Shown: piece after piece, positions 46,092 to 58,800 of the stretch
Numbering within the stretch: position 1 is the first letter of the stretch
Layout of the letters: every line of letters starts with the position of its first letter
Assembly: GCF_000182925.2 (NCBI RefSeq)
Contig: NC_026501.1
Location: 2,976,001 to 3,040,000 of the forward strand
From: Neurospora crassa OR74A
Taxonomy: Eukaryota > Ascomycota > Sordariomycetes > Sordariales > Sordariaceae
Direction: 5' to 3'
Length of the DNA stretch: 64,000 nt
Translations under genes and position numbers: made by a program
Notes under the pieces: generated by a model
Seen by the model: only the letters and a program-made list of their open reading frames with translations
Told to the model about the DNA's origin: nothing
Databases searched by the model: none

Positions 46092-47845
46092 TCAAGACTG
46101 GGTGAGGGGCTTGCCGTCCTTAATCTTCTGAAGACCGTACTTCTTGAGACGGATGGCGTTAATCTCAATGAAACCGGTGGTGTCCATGGGGGAGAAGCCC
46201 TCGAGGGAGTCCATGGAGGCATCGGCCTCGGAGTAGAGGTTGCTGGCATCGGACTTGCGGCCGAGGACGTAGGCGTTACCCTTGTAGGCCATCATGCGGA
46301 CCTCACCAGTAACATTCTGCTGGGAGAAGATGATGGAGTTCTCGACGCTGTAGGGGAATGACGGTTGGTGATTGCTCATCTGTTTTCAGTTTGGGGTAGG
46401 AAACAACTTACAACTCGCGCTCAGGGCTGAAGTACATGCCGTTGTACAGCTGACGAGACCAGGAGATGGTGACGAACTGATCACGGAGCTCACGGACCCT
46501 AGAGTCCATAACAAGACCCTCTGTAGAACCCATATTAGCAGTCAATTCACCCAGACCAGGTCAGACACGAGGAACACGAACCAAGATCAAGATGGGCAAG
46601 GCGAGCAATGGTGAGGCCGGGAGTATCGTAGCAGCCACGGGACTTGAGACCGATGAAGCGGTTCTCAACGATATCGACACGGCCAACACCGTGGTCGTGA
46701 CCAATCTTGTTGAGGAGCTTGAAGAGCTCAACAGAGCCAGTGGTCTCCTTGCCATCGACAATGACCTTGACGGGGATACCCTTCTCAAAGACGATGGTGA
46801 ACTCCTGGGGAGTGTTGGGGGCGTCCTGGGGGTCAACAGTGCGGGTCCAGAGCTCCTTGGGGGGAGTGTGGTTGGGGTCCTCAAGAATGCCAGCCTCGTA
46901 GCTGCAGTGGACAAGGTTGTCATCCATGGACCAAGGGGCCTTGGGGGTCGAGGAGACGGGGATGTTCTTGTCGGCGGCGTACTTCAGGAGATCCTGACGA
47001 CCCTGGAAGCGAGCACAGAACTCGGGAAGTCTCCAGGGAGCAATGACCTTGATCTCGGGGTTGCAGGCCCTGGTGTCACGTCAGTGTTTGTGCGTCGGAT
47101 GAGGCTCAAGAGGAGGGAATCAGCATACTTGAAGGCAAGCTCGAAGCGGACCTGGTCGTTGCCCTTGCCAGTGCAGCCGTGGGAGACGAACTCGCAGTTG
47201 TATTGCTCGGCAACGCGGACCTGGGCACGGGCAATGATGGGGCGGGCGAGGGAGGTGCCGAGGAGGTAGCGGTCCTCATAGATGGCATTGCACTGGATGG
47301 CACGGAAGACGATCTGGTCAACGAACTCCTGCTGGAGGTCGAGGATCACCATCTCCTCAGCACCGAGCTTCTTGGCCTTGGCGCGGACCTCATCCCAGTT
47401 CTCCTCCTGGCCGACATTGGCGAGGAAGCAGACGACGGTGTAGCCCTGTCGAGTCACTCGGGTTAATATTACAGCTCGGGAGGGGAGCGCGGGGGTTGGT
47501 TGGTTTTCTCTACCTGCTCAATCAACCAGCAGAGGATGGTCTGCAGTCACAGATGTCAGTCAATGCGCTCTATAAGATCAGAGGGAAGCTTCAGGAGGAC
47601 TCACGGAAGTATCAAGACCTGTATACGGTGATCAATTGGTGAGCAATTGCATTCGTGGCAGGCGGATCTCTTGTGTTGTATAGCTCCAGGATCGTACCTC
47701 CGGAATAGGCGCTATGAACGGGAGGGACTGTCAGTCAGGCGTCAAAGCTCCAGAATAGCCTGTGCCACAAGTGGAATCACCAGACGTTATTCAACACTGC
47801 TCTGGGTGTTACTTACAGACAGACGCGGCCCTTGGACTCAGACAT
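46092..47845 (-). CDS. ARG1: Argininosuccinate synthase
   Basis: Joins citrulline and aspartate with ATP to form argininosuccinate, the penultimate step of arginine synthesis; cytosolic in fungi. Eight exons, 47845-47817, 47711-47698, 47618-47605, 47540-47514, 47445-47129, 47069-46582, 46520-46412 and 46347-46092, give 417 residues (yeast 420). The N-type ATP pyrophosphatase loop AYSGGLDTS (11-19) is encoded across exons 2 and 3, each 14 nt. Later motifs are [78 protein letters not shown] and [12 protein letters not shown]. Intron 6 has a GTTCGT donor. In Neurospora this is arg-1. A TGAGTCA site upstream suggests cross-pathway (Cpc1/Gcn4) control. Confidence 0.96.
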
Positions 47846-48318
47846 TTTGGCGGATTGGTGCTTGCGGAGGATGGCTACTCTCGACAGTTACAGTTCCTGA
47901 ACTTGATCTTGTAAGAAAGACAAAGGCGATATCGGGCGGCAACTCGAGGCTTTTTATTAGTGTCTCCCACAGCGTCAAACAGTCGACTGAGTCACTTTAT
48001 CTTATCACTGCGGGGCAGACCCTGGGATCCAACGTCAGTCACCATCAACATGAGACCAGGCACATCGATGCCGGAAGCAAGGGTGACGAGGGTCCGCCCC
48101 GCAGTTTTAACGCCTGTTCTCCATACTACGACCCGCTCAGCGATAACGTTGCAACGACAGGCCCGATAACCAATTCTGCCGTCCAAATTTTTCTGCTCGA
48201 GTGCGACCGCATTCACTGACCGCCTTTGGTAGTTCTGCGTCTGGCATCGCCGTCACAACGCTCTGCATCAAACCCAGCTAATGCACGGATTGCTGGTCGA
48301 CTTTAACGATTCGCAACA
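47846..48318. promoter_or_regulatory. Divergent promoter region ARG1 / CGR1
   Basis: 473 bp between the two start codons, containing the TGAGTCA site. A 190-codon frame crosses this region and the ARG1 5' introns (47647-48219, +) but resembles no protein and is taken as chance. Confidence 0.6.
47988..47994. promoter_or_regulatory. Cpc1/Gcn4-type site (TGAGTCA) in the ARG1 promoter
   Basis: TGAGTCA (TGACTCA on the gene's strand), 143 bp upstream of the ARG1 start and inside the 473-bp region shared with CGR1. This heptamer is the binding site of the bZIP activator of general amino-acid control, called Cpc1 in Neurospora. Assigned from consensus and context. Confidence 0.7.
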
Positions 48319-48820
48319 ATGTCCTCTACTACCACAACAACACAAACAACGTCTCAGGTGGAGACCAAGGCGGTTTCCAAGCCCCTTGGCATGAGGGTCA
48401 ATGGTAAGTCTTTGTCCGTTACGTTCTGCCATCCTAGGTCGAATGAAGTACTAATTGCCATTATCCTACAGGAAAGCAATGGCACGCCCCCAAAAAGGCC
48501 TTCCGTCCCGGCTCCGGGTTGACATCGTATGAGAAACGCGCAAAGGAGAGGCAGTTGCTTGCGGCTGTCAAGGCTAAGGAGAAGGAGCTTAAGGATGAGA
48601 AGGAGGCTGAGCGCAAGGTTGGTGCAAATACGAATCCGGGAGACAAGATGCCAGGGGCTGATCCATCATTTCCACACAGAGACGCATCGAAGCCCTCAAG
48701 GAGAAGCGGGCAAAGAAGGAGGAGAAGGAACGTTACGAGAAGATGGCCGAGAAGATGCACAAGAAGAGGGTGGAGAGGCTCAAGCGCAAGGAGAAGCGCA
48801 ACAAGCTTATCAACTCTTGA
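48319..48820 (+). CDS. CGR1: rRNA-processing protein Cgr1
   Basis: Nucleolar protein needed for maturation of pre-60S ribosomal subunits. Exons 48319-48403, 48472-48617 and 48680-48820 give 123 residues (yeast 120). The opening is Thr-rich, then [31 protein letters not shown], the family signature, and a long Lys/Glu/Arg-rich helix ([53 protein letters not shown]) that is almost certainly a coiled coil. Intron 1 has GTAAGT. Intron 2 has an unusual GTTGGT donor, but removing it is required to reach the conserved C-terminus. Divergent from ARG1. Confidence 0.95.
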
Positions 48821-49603
48821 ACGAGGAGGCTGTGAACGGCACTCAGGACATGCGGAACACCACGTCTCACTCCTTTCCGTCCAACGATGGGTACCGAACC
48901 GAATCACCGGCCTCGCCGTTCTACCAATGCCCGAAAGACGAAAGCCAAACCCCCTTCGCAGCGCGGCGTCTTCCTCGGCAAATATGATGGTAGCGGCGTT
49001 ACTTTATTTTGAATGAGTGTCTATAATGGCATGGCATAATTGGAGTTGGAAGTTCGCAGCAGCCACGGAAGGCCGTGGTTTGTCAGGAAGAACTCAGCGG
49101 ACAGGGCGGATGGATGAGAAACAACCCGGAAAAACAACGCCAAAAAGAAAGGCGTACATCAATGACTAGGTACTGCGGGTGATAAGGGACCACAGCAATA
49201 TTCTGATACCCCAAGCAATTCTTACACGGAACATAACAAAAAGCTTACCATTACCATTCTTGGTGGCTTTGCAGCCACTTGAAACCCATCTTCCAGGTGA
49301 TTCTCTTCTCGTGACAAACTTTGGTTGTGGTTATTTTGCTTCAGTTCACATGTCCAGTGAAGCAACCCCTGCACAGGTTGGATAGGTTCCGCGAAAGGAT
49401 CGTTAAGGCAGCCGGCTTCCCGTCACCGGGCAGTGAGTGCCATTGGTCCCCTGCGCCGCGTCCCCGCCGCGATGCACCTCTGTGAGTCGTCGCAACGTCA
49501 GTGGCCCCGTCGACTTTAGGTACATCCTGGCTTACACCTCCACTTTTTGCCTACCCGTAGAGGTACTCTAATCTGGCGTTATTACGCATCATTACACTTT
49601 GGT
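48821..49603. other. Intergenic region
   Basis: CGR1 3' flank and promoter of the next plus-strand gene; nothing else recognised. Confidence 0.4.
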
Positions 49604-51047
49604 ATGTCTCGGAATCACCAGATAAAGCGCGATAAAGAAAAGGAAAGCCGCTCGAGTGCCGTCATGTTTCCGAACGCCCCGAATGGAGTCGAAGGGCTCA
49701 AAGGAGGATCCCACTCTCCACATCGTCAGCGACACCAAATCACTCGCTCCATCACCGAATTGCCGTCTTCGCTCCATCTGCATCGTCATCGATCAAACCG
49801 CGACCGCCTCGGGAAGGAGAAAGAGAAAGACAAAGAAAAGCACAAGGACAAGGACAAATCCAGGGGCCGAGAAAGGGAGCGCGAAAAGGGGAAGGAGCGC
49901 GATGGATTAAACATCGACGTACAGAGTGCGAACCCGACATTGCAGTCCACCGGTCGAGGCCGCTTCTCTTTCGAAGGCTTCGGCATGTCGACGCCGAACA
50001 ACCTGACTCCCAATGCGAGCAGAAGAGCCAGCATTCTCAATGCGAGCCCATCCGCCGATGACAGCGTCCCTTCGGTAGCCACCGCGGCACTTGCGAGTAA
50101 TCTATCAGGAGGTAGGGTTCTGCTAAATGAAGATGAAATCGCAAAGGAGCGCCAAAGGGCTATCGCGCGGGAAAGGTTTGTTGAAGACATCCCAGTCCCT
50201 CTGCTTGGCCCCTCAACCTCTCGACATTTCTTGCATGGGTTTGCAAGCTGACGATGAATCCAACTTGTGCAGGGGCCTGAAAAAGTCTCTCGAGGATCTC
50301 GAACAATTCTCAAACAATACGACCCGCCAGCTCGACGACACATACTACTCCGTTCTCGAGAAGCTCTGCGTCCTCCAGAACACCATCCTCGCGCTCAAGG
50401 AGGTAGCCGTCGCCTCCCAAGACATGACCTCACATTTCACCACGGAAGCCAACGAGCTCGTCACCGACGTCAGCTTGCAGCTTGACGCCTTTGGTCAGTT
50501 CGAGGATCACCAGAAGCGCATCGAGCAACTGCAGGACCGCGTATACGCTGGCCGTGACCGTATCAAGTCCCTAAGCGATCGGGTGGACCTGGTACGCGAG
50601 CGTATCGAGAGCTGGGAGCGCGCTGACCGCGAGTGGCAGGAGCGCACACGCAGACGACTCAAGGCATTCTGGGTGCTGACGTCAGGCGTCATCTTCCTCG
50701 TGCTGTTGATCTTTGTTGGGTCGCAGTTTGCGCCGGAGAGTTCTGCGGCTACAGTGGCTACGGTGGAAGGGGCGGTGATGGCGGCTAACAAGCTCGCGAA
50801 TGACTCTCTAAACACGCTTAAGATTGCGACTCTGGGCGGTGCTGGAGAGCTGCTTGGGCAGGGGCTAGGGCTGAAGGATACTGGTGGGCAACAACAACAA
50901 CAACTAGGGAAAAGAGACGGCGAAAAAGAAATGAATATGCCTGGAGGTTCAGAAACGGCGGTAACAGAAGCGCTTAATGGGGAATCCTCATCAGTGTGGA
51001 TGTCTCCGGACTCGGCTGATAAGCTCAGAGCCTTTGACGAGCTGTAA
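49604..51047 (+). CDS. Coiled-coil protein with one membrane segment, function unknown
   Basis: Exons 49604-50175 and 50273-51047 give 448 residues. Start chosen at MSRNHQIKRDKEKE. The N-terminal third is basic and polar (His-rich HRQRHQITRSITELPSSLHLHRHRS, then a KEKEKDKEKHKDKDKSRGRERERE stretch). Next come SFEGFGMSTPNNLTPNASRRAS and DEIAKERQRAIARE. The second exon forms a long heptad-rich coiled coil (about 192-320) with LKKSLEDLEQFSNNTTRQLDDTYYSVLEKL and RIEQLQDRVYAGRDRIKSL..RVDLVRERIESW. A single transmembrane helix follows (about 323-344, AFWVLTSGVIFLVLLIFVGSQF) with a ~100-residue tail. I do not recognise the family; the layout would suit a membrane tether or nuclear-envelope protein, which is speculation. 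The intron donor is GTTTGT. Confidence 0.85.
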
Positions 51048-53869
51048 ACCGGCTTCTCCTACCTAGTTGGAATCAGGGACCAATGGACAAGAGCATTTCA
51101 CTTCGTGTTGAGCAACGTCAGGATACCCAGTCAATCTGGTTCATTCTTTGAACAGGCGCAACAGATGTGACATGGCTACGCATTTCCGAAGGCTTTGGCC
51201 TTTTATACTACTGTTTCAGTTCGAAGAAATTTTGCTTCAGCTTTCCTTCATCTCTTCCTTTGTTACTTACCTAGAAGTCAAGACCATTTGAAAGCTTTCG
51301 AGGTGATATCTATAACGGTATGCGCGTCATGAAGGAGATAGGTATCATGGCATCCCTCCACAGTACTCCAAGTCGGACTGCCAGCATCACTACACCTCGA
51401 CTTCTTGGAGCACTTCGTCTAGTACCTATGTTTACTGGTATCCAGGACGTCAGTCTTGAATAATAGTTCCTCTGAGAACCAAATACACCTAGCAAGTGCT
51501 CTGGGGCATCCCGAAGAATCGATACATGCCTATAGCTGCTGGTCTACATTACTCGCCTTGATCTTTTTTGGTCGCTGACCGAGGACCGACCCGGTCCTAA
51601 TCTCGTCAGTCTCCTCTTCAATTCTCTTTTCAGTATTCCTTCCACTTGTCTCTTCTCTTCTCTTTTCGGATCTTTCCTTAGTCTTTTTTTTTTCTTCTGC
51701 AGGGTCTTTCCAGCAGGGACAGCTAGTATTATCTCCAGCTATGGTATAAGCACAGCCCAGCATGAATTTGACATAATCGGGTTGAAATGGATAAAGCCAC
51801 TCCCCTTAATATAACCTTACAATCGATCTACCCAAATAGGTTTATGACTCGGCTGTAGATATTTCGCTAACTATATCAAGGTGTTCGAGAAATTTAGGCA
51901 ATTTTTACCGTGGAGCGATATCAACTTCGCATTCTTTCTTAATCATGACGTTCTCAAGCACACTTATCACTGTCAAATATCGTAACCACCTACTGTTCTT
52001 CAACAAGCTATCATCATTTCAATTTCGAAACCAGCTCTTCTCTTACCCACCCAAGTAACTCTCCTGTTGAAATGTCCCAAACATGCTGTGCTTTGCCTTT
52101 CAAGCTGAGTGCACATGGACTTTACTCGAACCATAAACCATCATAACTTTCACAACTCTCAAGTGCCGTTATCCATTCCCTTTCAAAGGAGAATGTACTA
52201 GACCATCTCAAGACTATTAGTTCCCTAACGTAGCGGCTAAAAGGACCAACAAAAGGACCAACAACAACGACAACAATGAGCTCACTCCCGGCCCAAAACC
52301 ATGCCGATCAGATATATCACCTAGTTCAACAAGGCAAGCCACCGACGTCACTAGTGTATTAAGTATTTCATGCTCTGCCTTCTATCTAACTTGGTCTTAA
52401 TGGACTTATAGGTCATAATGGGCAGTCTTGTATACCATCCCTGCTTGGTTATTTCGAATTCCTACTAATAAGCCATAGCAAGACGAGCTTTTGAACAACT
52501 CAACTGACCGCCAGCTGATCATTGCTCGTCCTTGTAGAGGTATGCTTTTCAGGTTGAGGTAGGCAATGGCAACATTCCGTTTGGTAATATGAATATGTGG
52601 TCATGTGATAAGGAACATGGCCAAGGAGATGAATCAAGCCCTTCAAACGTATCTTTGTCTGCGCGACAACACTATTGACTCCCATCTGTCTCCTACTTTC
52701 GCAGAGGATGCTAGAAAAAAAAATGAAACTGAACGTCCTCTGTCAACGTCCACTGATTGTTGATTCATTCCACCACCACATAATCAACACAGTCATGGTG
52801 TGCACTTACTCCCTCCCTACTGTGATGTTACCTACTCTATTCTGTCAACGCGGTCCCTTTATCCCATGCTTAGAGGTACCTAGAGGTACTCACTTATGCT
52901 AGACAATGTCTGTCTCATATTAGAGATCCAGGGTAGGTAGTGGATGGGACACTTCATGATCACCTCTAAGGCACATCCTATGTGCCTCCTCTGTGCATAG
53001 ATTAGTCACATAGAAGCGCTTACACTTCTCCATCGGGCTCATTCCGTGTGGGCTCTACGTACGTCTGTCTGCGACCTACATTGACTGAGACAAGGTGACG
53101 GATAGACGCTCGCCTACATGTACCTCGACCCGGCCTGAATAATGTGTCGAGATGGACGGTGGATGGTCGCGGTGAGACTAAGTCGACCAGATCCTTGAGG
53201 GCACGCCGGCCGTTGTTTCTGTCTCTGCTTTTGTCTCTCCTGTGCCTTCTTTCAATACGATCATGGGATCCTGGGGGGTTCTTTCTGTAGCCTACCTGCC
53301 TGTCTTCCTTGTATCTTTATACCCTTGTATTATTGTTCTTTCAATTACTTGTCATCAGTTTTGATTCTCCATGGTCTATGGCAACGTCTCGAAATTTGTG
53401 CCAACGGTATGCCATACCTAGGTAACAACAGCATGTGACCGTCTCATCTCCAGACGACGTCAATCCTAACCCCAACCACCCTTTGACCTGGTGGCCATCA
53501 ATGGAGAAACAAAAGGGTGGGTAGTATGTACTCAGATGGCCTCTGTGAGTGAACAATGTTTGCTACATATGGACTGTCGCCAACCCTTCCCCCGTCACTT
53601 ATCTATATTAGCATCATGCATGTTTCCGCCGTCGGCTTCCCGATGAGAAAATGTTTCCTCGGCGTGATGCGCTTCGGCGAGCTGCGGTTCCTAGCTCTTG
53701 CTTAACTAGGTAGACTTGGAAGGAAGGAACGTAGGTAGGTAGGAAGACTACCTGGATCAAACTTACCTCATGAACTGCTTGGCCCGTGAAGTTGCGTACC
53801 TAACGCAAGTAATCACGCCTAGGAGGCAATCTATTACCATAGATAAGGTATATACCTTTATAGAGACGG

Positions 53870-53896
<27 letters not shown>
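53870..53896. repeat. (GA)n microsatellite
   Basis: About 13 GA units in intergenic DNA. Confidence 0.9.
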
Positions 53897-53900
<4 letters not shown>

Positions 53901-55838
53901 TAAGGCTGACATTCTTTGATTGGAATCACGAGACCACTGATGCGATTCAAGGAGCGTGGTTTGGTGCGGTATCACGCACGTCTTGTCTTTTGAGGAGAGC
54001 GTATGGTACCTCTATGTAAAGGGGAACTGAATGTTCGGCTCTTTCGCTTACACCACTGCCCAAAGGTTCCTCCTAGTTTTGATCTTTTGGCCACGCCTGA
54101 GCTACTCCTAGGCTAAGGGTAATACCCATATTGATTCTTCCCAAAGGGTATTTCTTTTCATTACAACGGCATTGATCCAAATATGTTCTATTTCTTTCAC
54201 TTCTGTCTTCTCTCTCTTTCGATCTAAGCCGGCGCAGGGAAGTCAATTCCCAACGGGACAGAAAGGATCTGGCCGTTTTCAGTCACCGATGTTAGATGAG
54301 AATGAAATTAATCTACCTGTAACTGTTTGCCTACGTTTTCAAGAATACTGCGCATCCCTGCCTAATCTTGTTCCATAAGTTACCGCTTCCAAATGTGTAT
54401 CGTCTAGCTGTTTCCTCATTATTACTTCATACGCTTTTGGTACATGATTCGATGCTGTGGGTTTATTGCGCATTGCCTTTCGACCTCGGCGCAGGAGCAG
54501 GTGTACCAATTCAGCATCAGAGACAACCACAGCATACGCCCGTATGTAATGTAGTAATTTACCTCTACATATATGTATCAGTGAGTGTGCCTGGTGTCAG
54601 GATGCCTGTTTGTCTTTGATGGACACACCGACGAACGCTTGCTTTAATGACGGCGGCGAGATGCCGTTACCTACCTCTTCCCATAAGGAACCGTGTGAAT
54701 GTCAACAGTCAATAGATAAGCATGTCAATAAGAGGCGCCAGAGCCAACTTGAAGAACGTTCTCGCAAGAAAGAAGGAAAGAATAATAATGAAAACTGAAA
54801 GAAAGTAGAATGGAATGAAGTACAAGACATTGGCCTTAGATTGTGAAGCTCTTTATCATCTCTTTGCCCATGCGTCCAATATTCCCTTACCAGCCTCGGG
54901 CACGCACTGTCACTTGTCGATTCCCTTGTAGAACTGACCAACAAGCCACGCGAATTTTACTCCCGATGGACTTGTCAGAGATGACAGACACTATACAATT
55001 AACGGAGGCCTTCGGCTCTCACAACAGAAATGACGAGCCTGAGGGTACAAATACAAACTGGACTGAGTGGCCAGCCGTTCATGATGAACCTTTCCCATCT
55101 GCCCGTTTCCCCAATGTAGGGTAACTCTGGGTAGTTGTAGATCTAAAATGACATAATGGGGAAAGGCATTATGAAGAGTGACCACCGTCATCGTCAAAAT
55201 ATGCCGGTCGAAGTAAAACCACACTACAATACAGAAATTACACATGTTCGCCCTAATGTCGCTACACATATATTGGCATTCATGGGCGGTGAACTTGAGT
55301 GGTTTGCTACGTGATAAATTTAGCCTCTCTCAACAGCCACTTGTCCGAGTCGTGTGTCCTATATACTAGCAATCGGTTTTTTTGTGTCCTCATTTTCCGC
55401 GTCTTCTACTAATTCGCCCCTATATTCATCCCGCCTGCGCGAGAGTGCTTTTGCAGAAAGAACATGGGATGGATGACGCGCGTGGAATCCACAAACCCAT
55501 GTTCCTTCTGGGGCTTCACGACATGAGGTTTGTGGGAGTGTGTCTCACGAGCAAAGATGTGTCTTGGGTCACACTGTGGTGTGTTGATGATACGTGCGCA
55601 TGTCGGTCGTTGATGTGCTTTCCTTTCGAGAGTATCGAGAGAGGCAGTTCATTTGTCACGTTGTCCATACAGAGAGTGGGAGACTGTGGGAGGGAGATAC
55701 GTAGGTACGTCGATTTGAAAGCCAGCAGCCATTCACACCACACTTTCGTTTCTCTCTCTTATCCTCCAAATCATCCAGCCACCCACCTACCGTGGCTCAG
55801 GATACCCAAGCCCGGCGGTACGTGGACGTAGGGAGAGG

Positions 55839-55860
55839 TATGTATGTATGTATGTATGTA
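55839..55860. repeat. (TATG)n microsatellite
   Basis: Five to six TATG units in intergenic DNA. Confidence 0.9.
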
Positions 55861-58800
55861 ATTTACGCCGAGAGATCGAGGAAAGTAAAAGGGGGGAAGG
55901 AACGCTTCAGAGCAGGCAGGCAGGCAAGCAGGGAGGGTGGGGGGACTTGGCCAGCGAACGTTTATGGTAGGTAGCATCGTGCCTGCCTCCTGGCACCACC
56001 ATCCATCCCATCCATCCACCCACCCAGGCTCTCCAGGCCACCCACCTCCATAATCCCCTGAAGAGATAATGCACCACCAACACGATCAACACCACCACCA
56101 CAGCAGTGGCGGCCCCAGGGCTGCCAGGGCGACATAAAAAAAGACTTCCTTGTCCTTGTCTCCCTATCCGCCCGCCAGGTTGGGGGAGATGGCCTGGAAA
56201 GACAAGGGTGCTTGTTCTGTTTATTTGAACCACAGTCCAAGAAAGAGATTGAAGATATTCAAGAATTAGACAAGTTCTTTCTGACATCTTCATCCCACCT
56301 ACTACCAGTTTTCTCTTGTCTCGAAAATTTTTAGCTGCTTCCTGCCCGTTGGATTGAGATTGAGCATAGTGTACGTAACGATGTTGTAGTGCTCTACACG
56401 GCAGCTTGTTCGGTGAACTCCTGTTCGAGGTCCAATCGCCGACGAACTTAACGAAAGTCGATTACAACGGAGGAAAAGGTGTCATCAGCGAAACCGACCG
56501 CCTAGCCAACCGCGCCGTTCAAACTGTCGGTCAAAAGCAGACCAACGCAGACCAAGCTATTGTTGCAGGATCACTGGTCTCGGGGAGAGGTAACTTCGGC
56601 CAAAACTGTGTGAAACGAATGTCATGTTGTTTTTGGGTCGTTCAACCGAAGCGTCGTCTACTATGTAGTCGCGCGGTTCCGTGGTCTTCTTGGCCACTAG
56701 CATGAAGTTCGACGGTCGCCTCCGTGTTATCGCCGATTGTCGAAGATGGAGACATCCGGTCAGGAGTGAACTTCAATGATACGAGTGGGCGATCGGAGGG
56801 CTACAAAGGCTCATCTTTTGCTGAACAACATAAACTATTGTTATCTCCAAGACGCTATGCAACGTTTGGTATCTCGCGAGCGGCGCCTGTGGCAGAACGC
56901 TGGCCGTTTCTCCGGCCAGGTCGGTTTTTCTTGTCATCGGACACCTTACTATATCGGTTGCCAGTCCGGAGTGAGGGACAGATGTGGGAAAGACCATCAT
57001 TAGACCGGACGATATCCCGAGTCCCATCTCGAAGAGGAAACGCGCTACTAGGGTGTTGACATGTTCATAGTAGGGCTTTGGTATGTGCAAAAGTCACTGA
57101 TGGCCGCCAATTTTGGTAGTATACCGCCGGAACATCCGAGATATCCTTAGTTCAACTGCATAACATTTCGACTAGGCAGTTTACGCCTCTGTGGTATCAA
57201 TAAGCAGCTGAAACACAACCATAGTAAGGTAGGTACTGTATATTGCCAGCTGCCTACTCGAGTGAACATATTTTTTTCTTTTATTTTTTTTCGAAAAGGA
57301 TCATCACCTAGCGGTGGTACGTAGGAGTGGTGGGATACGTGGGCTGAGAACGAGCCATTCAGGATGGCAAACCCAGTTACACTTCATGTGCCTAGCAACC
57401 GAGAGCCTCCACCAGATCGATATCTCGTCCAAGATACTGACTGCTTTGATCTGCCTTGAAGGGTTTGCTTATCCGAACTGCTCGTTCGCTCGTGATGAAG
57501 TATCGATACGTAACCAGACATGGAGGAGCCTTCCGGAGATGAGGTCAAAGCACCTCAATGGGTTTCGATTTCTCGGCGATGGAGTGCGTCGGCGGAAAAG
57601 TGTTCTCGTACCCACCCGTGATTGATCTATCCTGTGCGGAATGCAGCCAAAAGGGGGCCAAACCGTCGCCTGACTGGCAACCACTTCGGATCGGATGGCT
57701 ACGTGATAACATAATGGCCTCATTTTGTCCCTAGACCGTGGGTGTTGAGAGCCTACCACACACCTCGCTCGACTGCGAAAGTCGCGACGTTCCCAAGTTT
57801 CTCGGGCAAATCGCCTGATTGGACGACCAATGCAAAGCCGTTTCCTCTTATGCATGTGCTGACGACTCAATACTACGCTGTGAAATTGTACGGATGGTCA
57901 ATACGCGATGCGGTGAACCTCGAGTGTTGCTGCGAAACACAGCACTGCATCCTTCGAGAATGTGGCTGAAAGAATTTCTCCTCCTCTTGAGTGATATATG
58001 TCCAAGAAGAGAAGAGCTGACAATATGCCACTCGGTGCTCCTATTCACATGCAAATGGCGTATGGTGTCAAGTTGGTCTCTGCCTTGTTTCCCTCTTGTC
58101 TTGCTACTGGGGGTTGGTTCCTATCAGGGTATTTCCATGGGGTAGAGATCTCTTGACCAGGCTCTCGGGTACCGTTACCTTCAAACCGCCATTCAAGAAT
58201 TGTCTGGGGAGTTGTCCACTGAGAGCCGCCCCATCAACAAGTTCAAACCCCTGAGGCAGTAAGCTCTTGGAGGGGAAACAAGGGATATTGCAGCAAGGAT
58301 GGCGGGAAGGCTAGCTGGGCTCTGGGTCCTTGCCTGGTCTACCTGAGTCGGCTGGACTGGCTGGGTTGGGGTCAAGCCGTCAAGGACATGGAACTGTTGC
58401 GGGATCTAGCAGATATCCGTCTGCCATGCAAGAAGACATCTAGGTACCGTAGCAGAAAGCAGTCTGTATATCGGCGGCGGAAGACATTGGGATGCTCCAC
58501 GAGGCGCCTCCGTACACTCGATGTTCAAGACCAACAGCTCATGGAACGGCACACGGAGCCCTGGTATTTCCGCCGAGTCGAGTACCTCGTAGAGCATCTT
58601 GGGGGCACTAGTGTACTGTGTCGCCATTTCATTTCTGGGGACCTGTCCAAATAGGCCGGAAAAGATGTCAGCGTTACCCGGCACCGAGTGTAGCGAGTAC
58701 CGGTGGGACGCAGTGATGGGACTATTCCGCACCCTGAGGCGATCTATCACCTTGCTTATCCGCTTCCTGAGGCAAGAGAAAAATGACAACTCCCAGCCCA

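Noticed and set aside
47647-48219. 190-codon frame on the plus strand across the ARG1 5' exons and promoter
   Set aside because: It is antisense to well supported ARG1 exons and resembles no protein.
56406-57059. Two consecutive plus-strand frames with coding-like third positions
   Set aside because: No motif or family recognised and no convincing intron joins them; mentioned only within the gene-poor interval.
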